A DNA stretch of 5,591 nt from Candidatus Ectomicrobium neotermitis (GTDB taxonomy: Bacteria > Elusimicrobiota > Endomicrobiia > Endomicrobiales > Endomicrobiaceae): the NCBI GenBank assembly GCA_031283745.1, contig JAITBH010000021.1, positions 1 to 5,591 on the forward strand. The letters run 5' to 3'. The first letter of the stretch is position 1. The number at the start of each line of letters is the position of its first letter. Below are positions 1 to 5,591 of this stretch, one piece after another. The notes beneath the pieces were generated by a model. It was not told the origin of the DNA and searched no databases. It was given only the letters and a program-made list of their open reading frames with translations. The position numbers and the translations under genes were made by a program.

Positions 1-1946
1 ATAAATTCTTAGATTTAACTCTCAAAAATGCTGCCGAACTGACTGAGGATGACAAAATTTTCATCTTGCTGAACTTCTTTATGTCTAACTGGGACAATAT
101 GATCAGGGGCAACAATCGCTACCTACAGCTTTTGGAAATGAGAGGCAGGCACACCTCAAAGGCAGAGATAAAAAACGCTTTGGCTTTCTTTAAGGAAGAG
201 GATTTCAGAGATTTGCAGGTCTGGTTTAACTTAGCTTGGTTTGATCCGCTGTGGGTGAGGACCGATGAACTTATCAAACGTCTCCACGACAAGGGGCGGA
301 ATTTTAGTGAGGAAGATAAGCAAGCTCTGATAGCAAAACAGTTTGAAATTTGCGGGAAAATAGTCCAAAAGCATAAAGAAGCCCAAGATAGAGGGCAAAT
401 TGAAGTCAGCGTTTCACCTTTTTACCACCCTATCCTTCCTTTATTATGCGATACAAACTCAGCTCTCCAAGCTGCCCCGCAGATGCCCCTCCCACAGAAA
501 AGATACTCCCACCCCCAAGACGCTCAAAAACAAATATCAGACGCAGTCGATTATTACGAGCAGATTTTTGGTCAAAAACCCAAAGGTATGTGGCCTTCGG
601 AGGGTTCTGTCTCAGATGAAGCAGTAGATTTAATAGCCCAAAACGGTTTTTCTTGGGCGGCAACCGATGAAGCGATTTTGTTTAACTCTAATAAGCAGGC
701 GGGCGCCGACAGAAGGCAGCTTTTTATGCCTCACTTTTTGCAGACAAAGGCAGAAAACGGCGTGCAAAAGAAAATAAACCTCATTTTTAGGGATCATAAC
801 CTATCCGATGCCATCGGTTTTGTCTATTCAAAGTGGAAAGCGGAGGATGCAGCCAACGATTTCATCAGCAAGCTCTACGACATCAGGGCTTATATGGGGG
901 ATTATTATGAAGCACCCCTTGTGAGTGTGATACTTGACGGCGAAAACTGCTGGGAATACTACGAAAATGACGGCTGGGATTTTCTGACTGCCCTTTATAC
1001 CAAGTTGAGCAATAACCCCGACATCGAAACAGTCCGTGTGAGCGACTATTTAGAGAGATTTCCTGCCAAGGCTCAGATAGAAAAGCTGACAGCAGGTTCT
1101 TGGATAAATGGCAATTTTTATGTGTGGATAGGCAACAAAGACACCAATACCTCTTGGGATAAATTGAGTGCTGCAAGGGATTTTTTCCACTCTTATCTTG
1201 AAAGCAAGCCCGAACTCAAAGATTCGCCGCAAGCTAAAGAAGCTTTAGCCAACTTGATGGTAGCACAAGGTTCGGACTGGAATTGGTGGTATTGCCCCGA
1301 TCATCTCTCAGAAAGTGCCCCGATTTTTGACTGTGTTTACAGGTTGCGCCTTATGCGTGTGTATCAATCTTTAGGGCAGCCCGCCCCAAACGATCTGTTT
1401 TCAGCCATAAAAGAGCCTTCGGCAGATACAGTAAATGCCATAAAGGCGCCTGTTGCCCACATAAAACCCACTATTGACGGGGTGATTTCGGATAAATGGA
1501 TCAATGCCGCAGGGGCTTATCAGGTAGGTCATGAGGGAGGCTCGATGCACCAAGTTTCAACAGTTTTGAGGGCTTTTTACTTTGGAATAGACGAGTCGAA
1601 CTTATTTCTGGCATTTAGAATGAATGCCGACATATCACCCAAAGTCATAAAAGACCTAAGTTTTTGCGTGAAGTTTACCCAACCAGCTAAAAGCTCCGTC
1701 AAAGTTGAGCTTAATTCCGACGGAAGCATTTTGAGCTTTTCGGTTAAAGGGGAAGACGGCGTGTCAAAAGACCTCGATAAAAGCAGGGTTGCCTATAAAG
1801 AGAACTTAGAAATGGCTATCCCTTTCGGGATTTTTGACCACTCAGCCCGCCCTTTTGACATAGAGTTTCGTATAAGCGTTTATAAAAATGGCTTTGCAAT
1901 CGAAAGATGGCCATATTCGGAAACGGTGAGATTATCCAGTGAATAA
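1..1946 (+). CDS. Glycoside hydrolase family 57 protein with C-terminal beta-sandwich domain (5' partial)
   Basis: The reading frame is open from the left edge (first complete codon at 3) to TAA at 1944-1946, giving 647 visible codons. A TTG at 66 and ATGs further in lie inside conserved GH57 sequence (FFMSNWDNMIR), so none is the true start; about 90 N-terminal residues with the first His motif are probably missing. Numbering from the first visible codon, GH57 landmarks are SPFYHPILPLL (His142), GMWPSEGSVSDEA with the expected nucleophile Glu200, VILDGENCWEYY with the expected acid/base Asp312, and SWINGNFYVWIG near 366-377. This fits the amylopullulanase/alpha-amylase-like branch acting on alpha-glucans; the exact substrate and hydrolase versus transferase activity cannot be read. 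Residues ~482-643 form a separate beta-rich region opening with PTIDGVISDKWINAAG, like the DOMON/CBM9-type or glucodextranase C-terminal modules. Any signal peptide is outside the window. The gene end overlaps nspC by 8 bases. Confidence 0.93.
   Translation, partial: KFLDLTLKNAAELTEDDKIFILLNFFMSNWDNMIRGNNRYLQLLEMRGRHTSKAEIKNALAFFKEEDFRDLQVWFNLAWFDPLWVRTDELIKRLHDKGRNFSEEDKQALIAKQFEICGKIVQKHKEAQDRGQIEVSVSPFYHPILPLLCDTNSALQAAPQMPLPQKRYSHPQDAQKQISDAVDYYEQIFGQKPKGMWPSEGSVSDEAVDLIAQNGFSWAATDEAILFNSNKQAGADRRQLFMPHFLQTKAENGVQKKINLIFRDHNLSDAIGFVYSKWKAEDAANDFISKLYDIRAYMGDYYEAPLVSVILDGENCWEYYENDGWDFLTALYTKLSNNPDIETVRVSDYLERFPAKAQIEKLTAGSWINGNFYVWIGNKDTNTSWDKLSAARDFFHSYLESKPELKDSPQAKEALANLMVAQGSDWNWWYCPDHLSESAPIFDCVYRLRLMRVYQSLGQPAPNDLFSAIKEPSADTVNAIKAPVAHIKPTIDGVISDKWINAAGAYQVGHEGGSMHQVSTVLRAFYFGIDESNLFLAFRMNADISPKVIKDLSFCVKFTQPAKSSVKVELNSDGSILSFSVKGEDGVSKDLDKSRVAYKENLEMAIPFGIFDHSARPFDIEFRISVYKNGFAIERWPYSETVRLSSE
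1925..1930 (+). promoter_or_regulatory. Ribosome binding site for nspC, inside the GH57 coding end
   Basis: GGTGAG lies 8 bases upstream of the GTG at 1939 and is itself coding sequence of the GH57 gene. It supports the GTG start and suggests that nspC translation is coupled to GH57 translation. It is weaker than the AGGAGG-type sites in front of the later genes. Confidence 0.55.
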
Positions 1947-3054
1947 ACTAAAAACCCCCTACTATCTTATAGATGAGGCTGCCATCCTCAAAAATATGAA
2001 AAAGATCGAGCATATCTATCTTGAAACCGATGTTCGGTTTGTTCTTGCTCTTAAATGTTTTTCTGTTTGGCAGGTGTTCGACTTGATGAAAAAGTATATG
2101 AACGGCACAACAAGCAGCTCCCTCTTTGAGGCAAAGCTGGGATATGAAAAATTTGGCAAAGATACCCAAATTTTCAGCACTGCCTATTCCGATAGAGATA
2201 TTGCCGAGCTAAAAAAAATAGCAGACAAGGTGATTTTTAATTCCGTTGCCCAGTTTGAGAAATATCGTGAGGTTCTGAGGTCGGATTCGGCCAAAAAAGG
2301 CATCTCTTTAGGTATCAGAATCAACCCCCACATAAGCAATTCCCCATTTGATCTTGCTGATCCCGCCCGCAAATATTCCCGTCTGGGAGTATCATCTATA
2401 AAAGAACTTACGCCTCTTGTCGGCAGAGTTGATGGAGCGATGTTTCACTACAATTGTGAAAACGAGAGTTTTGAAAGTTTTAGCAAGAGCCTCGATTTCA
2501 TCTCAGACAAGTATGGGAAGTTTTTGCAAAAGGTCAGATGGGTGAGTTTGGGAGGGGGGATAAGCTGGTCGAAAGACGGCTACCCCATAAAGAAGTTCTG
2601 CGATAAACTGAAAGCTTTCGGCGAGAAATTTTGTGTCGGTGTATATTTAGAGCCGGGCGAGGCAGCAATAGCAGGTGCGGGCGAGCTGGTTTGTTCGGTT
2701 TTGGACATAGTCAAAAATGTTAAAAAGACAGCCATCGTTGACGCATCAGTAGAACCCCATATGTTGGATATGCTCATTTATAGGCAAAATGCCAAAATTA
2801 ACGAGCCGGCAGGTCAACACGAATACATAATTGGCGGCAGAAGCTGTTTGGCAGGGGATGTTTTCGGGACTTATAAGCTTAAAAGGGAACTTTCCGTCGG
2901 GTCGGTGGTGAGGTTTGCCGATGCTGCGGGCTATACAATGGTCAAAAAGAATTGGTTTAACGGCTTACAAATGCCGTCCATAGTGATCAAAAGGTTAAAC
3001 GGGAAGGTAGAAGTTGTCAGAGAATACGACTACAAGGATTTCATAAATTCTTGA
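1939..3054 (+). CDS. nspC: Carboxynorspermidine/carboxyspermidine decarboxylase (NspC)
   Basis: PLP-dependent fold III decarboxylase that removes CO2 from carboxyspermidine or carboxynorspermidine, giving spermidine or norspermidine in the cytoplasm. The 371 residues are full length for the family. Visible landmarks: TPYYLIDE at 6-13; the Schiff-base lysine Lys39 in LALKCFS; GTTSSSLFEAKLG; PARKYSRLGV around 148; FHYNCEN with His170, which should stack on PLP; the glycine loop GGG 205-207 in WVSLGGGISW; LEPGEA with Glu238; QHEYIIGGRSCLAGD with Cys303 and Asp307 of the partner-subunit active site; and AGYTMVKKNWFNGL near the C-terminus. From memory, the layout around HMLDMLIYR and GQHEY matches the Vibrio type more than the Campylobacter type. 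The GTG at 1939 is chosen because the next in-frame ATG (1996) would remove the conserved TPYYLID strand. The partner dehydrogenase follows 34 bases downstream. Putrescine versus diaminopropane preference cannot be read from the sequence. Confidence 0.95.
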   Translation: MNKLKTPYYLIDEAAILKNMKKIEHIYLETDVRFVLALKCFSVWQVFDLMKKYMNGTTSSSLFEAKLGYEKFGKDTQIFSTAYSDRDIAELKKIADKVIFNSVAQFEKYREVLRSDSAKKGISLGIRINPHISNSPFDLADPARKYSRLGVSSIKELTPLVGRVDGAMFHYNCENESFESFSKSLDFISDKYGKFLQKVRWVSLGGGISWSKDGYPIKKFCDKLKAFGEKFCVGVYLEPGEAAIAGAGELVCSVLDIVKNVKKTAIVDASVEPHMLDMLIYRQNAKINEPAGQHEYIIGGRSCLAGDVFGTYKLKRELSVGSVVRFADAAGYTMVKKNWFNGLQMPSIVIKRLNGKVEVVREYDYKDFINS

Positions 3055-3069
3055 GCATCGAAAATCTAA

Positions 3070-3075
3070 AGGAGG
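3070..3075 (+). promoter_or_regulatory. Strong Shine-Dalgarno before the carboxyspermidine dehydrogenase, with two possible ATGs
   Basis: AGGAGG is followed by an ATG only 3 bases later (3079), which opens a 22-codon frame ending in TAA at 3145-3147, and by the dehydrogenase ATG at 3089, 13 bases after the site. Neither spacing is ideal. The dehydrogenase frame has a TGA at 3080-3082, so it cannot start further upstream. The six A's at 3084-3089 lie between the two ATGs. Confidence 0.7.
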
Positions 3076-3088
3076 ACTATGACAAAAA

Positions 3089-4348
3089 ATGAAAAGAAAC
3101 ATTCTTATTGTAGGGGCAGGCGGTGTGGCGCATGTGAGTGCGCATAAATTCGCTCAAAACAATGATTTATTCGGAAACATTTATCTAACTTCGCGCTCCA
3201 TAAAAGACTGCCAAGAAATAATTGAAAGTATTGAGCGTAAAAATTCTTATAAAGATCCCAGCAATAAAATAAAAATATCTCAGATTGATGCTCTAAACAC
3301 AGGGGCGGTAATAGAGAAGATTAAGGAATGGAACATTTCTATCACTCTAAATACCGCCTCTGCTTTTTGCAATATGTCGATACTCGAAGCTTGTATCGCC
3401 GCCAAGTCGGCTTATATAGACACTGCCATTCACGAAGACCCCGACAAAGTTTGTGAGGACCCGCCGTGGTATGCCAATCACGAGTGGAAAAGAAGTGCCA
3501 AATGTCAGCAAAACGGGGTAACCGCTATCCTGAGTGCGGGTTTTGACCCCGGCGTTGTAAATGCCTACGCGGCATATGCCCAAAAACACTATTTTGACTC
3601 CATAGATACTATCGACATTATGGATGTTAATGCAGGCAGCCACGGGAGATACTTTGCGACAAACTTTGACCCCGAGATAAATTTCAGGGAGTTCTGCAAA
3701 GTCTGGACTTGGATAGACAAAGAGTGGGTTTGTAAGCCTGTTCATAGCGAGAAAATGATTTACGATTTTCCTGTTGTCGGCAAGCAGCCGATATATCTTA
3801 CAGGCCACGACGAGCTTCATTCCCTTTCAAAAAACTTAAACGCCAACTCGATAAGGTTTTGGATGGGTTTTAGCGATCACTACATCAACTGTTTCAATGT
3901 CTTAACAAACATAGGTTTATTGTCAGAAAAACCCATAAAAACCGCCGAAGGGCTTGAGGTTGTCCCATTAAAAGTGGTGAAAGCCTGCCTCCCAAACCCT
4001 AAAAGTTTAGCGATAGATTACACAGGCAACACCTGCATAGGCGATTTGATAGTCGGCATCAAAAACGGCAGGAAAAGAATGCTGTTTATTTACAATATTT
4101 GCGACCACAAGGCTTGCTATAACGAAGTGGAATCTCAAGCCATCAGCTATACCGCTGGGGTTCCTCCCGTAGCAGCTGCGATTTTAATCGCAAGGGGTGA
4201 TTGGGATATAAAGAAAATGGTCAATGTTGAGGAACTTGACCCCGATCCGTTCATAGAGTTGCTCAATAATATGGGCTTGATAACCGAAACAATAGAAACC
4301 AGCTATTCAAAAATGAAAGCTGTAAAAACTAATGGAGGCAAAAAATGA
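3089..4348 (+). CDS. Carboxynorspermidine/carboxyspermidine dehydrogenase (synthase), saccharopine dehydrogenase family
   Basis: NADPH-dependent reductive condensation of L-aspartate 4-semialdehyde with a diamine (putrescine or 1,3-diaminopropane) to carboxyspermidine or carboxynorspermidine, the substrate of NspC. The 419 residues fit the family (about 400-415). The N-terminal Rossmann fold begins at once with ILIVGAGGVAH (glycines 9, 11, 12), then LTSRS, NMSILEAC and AYIDTA. The catalytic/substrate domain shows AGFDPGVVN (150-158), DVNAGSHGRYFATNFDPE (from 179), RFWMGFSDHYIN, YTGNTCIGD, QAISYTAGVPPVAAA and LDPDPF near the end. These blocks agree with the Vibrio carboxynorspermidine dehydrogenase as I remember it, rather than with lysine-pathway saccharopine dehydrogenases. 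The start at 3089 is forced by a stop at 3080-3082 and places the Rossmann glycines normally. The start is oddly spaced from its ribosome site. The stop overlaps the next gene by ATGA, implying translational coupling. No diaminopropane-forming genes are nearby, so spermidine formation from putrescine is the simpler inference. Confidence 0.95.
   Translation: MKRNILIVGAGGVAHVSAHKFAQNNDLFGNIYLTSRSIKDCQEIIESIERKNSYKDPSNKIKISQIDALNTGAVIEKIKEWNISITLNTASAFCNMSILEACIAAKSAYIDTAIHEDPDKVCEDPPWYANHEWKRSAKCQQNGVTAILSAGFDPGVVNAYAAYAQKHYFDSIDTIDIMDVNAGSHGRYFATNFDPEINFREFCKVWTWIDKEWVCKPVHSEKMIYDFPVVGKQPIYLTGHDELHSLSKNLNANSIRFWMGFSDHYINCFNVLTNIGLLSEKPIKTAEGLEVVPLKVVKACLPNPKSLAIDYTGNTCIGDLIVGIKNGRKRMLFIYNICDHKACYNEVESQAISYTAGVPPVAAAILIARGDWDIKKMVNVEELDPDPFIELLNNMGLITETIETSYSKMKAVKTNGGKK
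4334..4338 (+). promoter_or_regulatory. Ribosome binding site for the FMN enzyme, with ATGA overlap
   Basis: GGAGG lies 6 bases before the ATG at 4345, within the last codons of the dehydrogenase gene. The ATG shares bases with the TGA stop at 4346-4348. This is the classic arrangement for reinitiation or coupled translation and fixes the start of the downstream gene. Confidence 0.8.
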
Positions 4349-5376
4349 GTGTAACCACAAAAGAAATTTGGAAAACAGCAGGGGAAAAGATCAATAAAAA
4401 CAAGTGCAAAGTTTGTCCCGTTTGCGACGGCAAGGCTTGCGGCGGGTTGATACCGGGTATGGGCGGAATGGGCAGCGGGGCGACCTTTCGTAACAATATA
4501 GAGGCATTTGCCAAAAAGAATTTGGTTATGCGTGTTCTGCATGAAGCGTCTGATGTAAATTGCGAGCTGACCTTATGGGGTAGAAAGCTGTCTATGCCTG
4601 TTTTTGCTGCTCCGATAGGCGACATTGTTTCCCAAATCGATGGGCATTTGTCCATTCCTCAATATACCCAGCACCTCATCGATGGCTGTATCAAAGTGGG
4701 AACACTTGCAAGCATAGGGGACCTCATCGGTTGCGAGCCTTTTGCGGGTGCAATTGCCGAGATAAAGGGCAGAGGAAAATCCGTTATTCCTTTTATCAAG
4801 ACATGGGTCAGGGACGAATTTGTCAAAAAGTTTGAACTTGTTGCTAAAGCCGGCTGCGATATTTGTGGAACCGATGTCGACAGTGCGGGTCTTGCAGGTT
4901 TAAGAAACTCTCCCACTCCCGTAAATTTCTGGACAGCCAAAGAGTTGAGTGCATGCATAAAAAAAGTGAAGGGTTTTGGTATGAAATATATCGTCAAAGG
5001 GATCATGACAGTTGAAGAGGCAAAGATTGCCGTTGACTGCGGTGCGGATGCCGTTTTGGTTTCCAATCACGGCGGAAGGGTGCTTGATTATGGTCAAGGC
5101 ACGGCTGAGGTTTTGCCCGAAATTGCCCAAGCAGTCGGAAAGTTGACGATTGTTATGGTTGACGGGGGCATAAGAAGCGGTGCAGATGTTCTAAAAGCTC
5201 TCGCATTAGGAGCCAAAGCTACTTTGATCTGCAGACCCGCAGCGATTGCAGTTCACGGGGATGAGCAAAACGGCATATCGACCTATTTTGCCAACATCAA
5301 AAACGAGTTAATTCACGCAATGCGTATGACTGGCTGCAAAAATTTAGACGAGGTCAGCGGGAAAATTATTTGTTAG
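4345..5376 (+). CDS. FMN-dependent alpha-hydroxy-acid dehydrogenase-like protein with N-terminal cysteine cluster
   Basis: 343-residue cytoplasmic TIM-barrel flavoprotein of the alpha-hydroxy-acid oxidase/lactate dehydrogenase (LldD-like) superfamily. Visible motifs: PVFAAPIGD (flavin-side first strand), Lys218 in YIVKGIMTVEEA, the expected catalytic base His242 in VSNHGGRVLDYG, and the FMN-phosphate loop VDGGIRSGADVLKALALGA with Asp273 and Arg277. Before the barrel lies KCKVCPVCDGKACGG, with Cys21, 24, 27 and 32 as CxxCxxCx4C, then a glycine-rich PGMGGMGSG. I recall this leader from FMN alpha-hydroxy-acid dehydrogenase-like proteins of anaerobes; it could bind an Fe-S cluster or zinc, but no function is established to my knowledge. 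The segment equivalent to the classical QLY strand reads PFIKTWVRDEF, so lactate or glycolate should not be assumed as substrate. The gene overlaps the dehydrogenase by 4 bases, so a link to polyamine or aspartate-derived metabolism is possible but unproven. Confidence 0.9.
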   Translation: MSVTTKEIWKTAGEKINKNKCKVCPVCDGKACGGLIPGMGGMGSGATFRNNIEAFAKKNLVMRVLHEASDVNCELTLWGRKLSMPVFAAPIGDIVSQIDGHLSIPQYTQHLIDGCIKVGTLASIGDLIGCEPFAGAIAEIKGRGKSVIPFIKTWVRDEFVKKFELVAKAGCDICGTDVDSAGLAGLRNSPTPVNFWTAKELSACIKKVKGFGMKYIVKGIMTVEEAKIAVDCGADAVLVSNHGGRVLDYGQGTAEVLPEIAQAVGKLTIVMVDGGIRSGADVLKALALGAKATLICRPAAIAVHGDEQNGISTYFANIKNELIHAMRMTGCKNLDEVSGKIIC

Positions 5377-5382
5377 GCAGGC

Positions 5383-5388
5383 AGGAGG
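5383..5388 (+). promoter_or_regulatory. Ribosome binding site for the lipoprotein gene
   Basis: AGGAGG is 6 bases from the ATG at 5395 and only 2 bases from another ATG at 5391 in a different frame. Spacing favours 5395, whose frame gives a lipoprotein signal sequence; the 5391 frame stops after 35 codons (TGA 5496-5498) with no such signal. Confidence 0.75.
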
Positions 5389-5394
5389 AGATGT

Positions 5395-5591
5395 ATGAAA
5401 AAAATATTGACGATTTGTTTGGCTTTTTTATTGTTTGCCTGTTCGTCAACTTATCAGATAGATATGACAAGCAAAGATTCGATGAACTCATCGATTGAAC
5501 AAATTGAAAAATCTTTGCCCGTCAAGAAAAGAGAAGCATTTAAGGAAGCATTATCGGTGATAGTAATAGCAGCAGCTTTTGGGCTTATAGA
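5395..5591 (+). CDS. Small lipoprotein, DUF6694-like (3' partial)
   Basis: The frame runs from ATG at 5395 off the right edge with 65 complete codons visible. It begins MKKILTICLAFLLFACSS: two lysines, a hydrophobic stretch, and a lipobox-like LFAC with Cys16 as the probable lipidated residue. Phe at position -2 is atypical but tolerated in some lipoboxes. Ser at +2 would not signal inner-membrane retention under the E. coli Lol rule. The mature part (YQIDMTSKDSMNSSIEQIEK, then SLPVKKREAFKEAL) resembles, from memory, the small DUF6694 lipoproteins, whose pattern is an Asp-Ser/Thr start, a helix, SLP, then a charged helix. That assignment is tentative and function is unknown. The gene follows the FMN enzyme by 18 bases with no visible terminator, so it is probably co-transcribed, although membership of the same functional unit is not implied. 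Confidence 0.8.
   Translation, partial: MKKILTICLAFLLFACSSTYQIDMTSKDSMNSSIEQIEKSLPVKKREAFKEALSVIVIAAAFGLI

Noticed and set aside
66..68. TTG as the start of the GH57 gene
   Set aside because: The frame is open to the window edge and the preceding codons (e.g. ELTEDDKIFILL) continue family-like sequence, so the gene is truncated by the window rather than starting here.
2761..2790. Apparent divergence of NspC at HMLDMLIYR from the PYRP-type motif
   Set aside because: The Vibrio-type enzyme, as I recall it, also has an LIY-type sequence here, so this reflects subfamily rather than a lost active-site feature.
3043..3052. Ten-base match ataaattctt to the first ten bases of the window
   Set aside because: It is a short AT-rich coincidence with no extension on either side, both copies being coding sequence; not an attachment site or repeat.
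3347..3820. 157-codon open frame on the minus strand
   Set aside because: It is fully antisense to conserved dehydrogenase sequence, has no recognisable motif, and is best explained as a shadow of the real gene.
4659..5066. 135-codon open frame on the minus strand
   Set aside because: It lies opposite the conserved FMN barrel and has Ser/Pro-rich composition typical of antisense shadows; nothing supports it as a gene.
5391..5498. 35-codon frame from the ATG at 5391
   Set aside because: It sits too close to the ribosome site, has no signal or family motif, and overlaps a convincing lipoprotein start at 5395.

Overview
The window is a compact, entirely plus-strand stretch of bacterial coding DNA of moderate GC (roughly low-to-mid 40s by eye). 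It holds five genes in a row, with no gap longer than about 35 bases and no visible terminator. It reads as one transcription unit whose promoter and first gene start lie upstream of the window. The lipoprotein signal sequence at the right end suggests a bacterium that makes lipoproteins, most likely diderm. The cysteine-rich FMN enzyme is of a type I associate with anaerobes. The sequence alone does not let me name the phylum.

Layout: (1) The left edge to 1946 is the C-terminal ~647 codons of a glycoside hydrolase family 57 enzyme (alpha-glucan hydrolase or transferase type) with an added C-terminal beta-sandwich-like domain; its N-terminus is cut off by the window. (2) 1939-3054 is nspC, carboxynorspermidine/carboxyspermidine decarboxylase, which begins with GTG inside the end of the GH57 gene. 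(3) 3089-4348 is the carboxynorspermidine/carboxyspermidine dehydrogenase (synthase). (4) 4345-5376 is an FMN-dependent alpha-hydroxy-acid dehydrogenase-like protein with an N-terminal CxxCxxCx4C cluster, overlapping the previous gene by ATGA. (5) 5395 to the right edge is the start of a small lipoprotein.

The clear biological theme is the alternative, S-adenosylmethionine-independent polyamine route. The dehydrogenase condenses aspartate semialdehyde with a diamine (putrescine or 1,3-diaminopropane) using NADPH. NspC then decarboxylates the product to spermidine or norspermidine. No diaminopropane-forming genes are visible here, so I cannot tell which diamine is used. The flanking GH57, FMN enzyme and lipoprotein have no established place in that pathway. 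Their tight linkage, especially the ATGA overlap of the FMN enzyme with the dehydrogenase, is the most interesting open question in the window. I see no mobile element, RNA gene, CRISPR array or clear evidence of a wholly new system.
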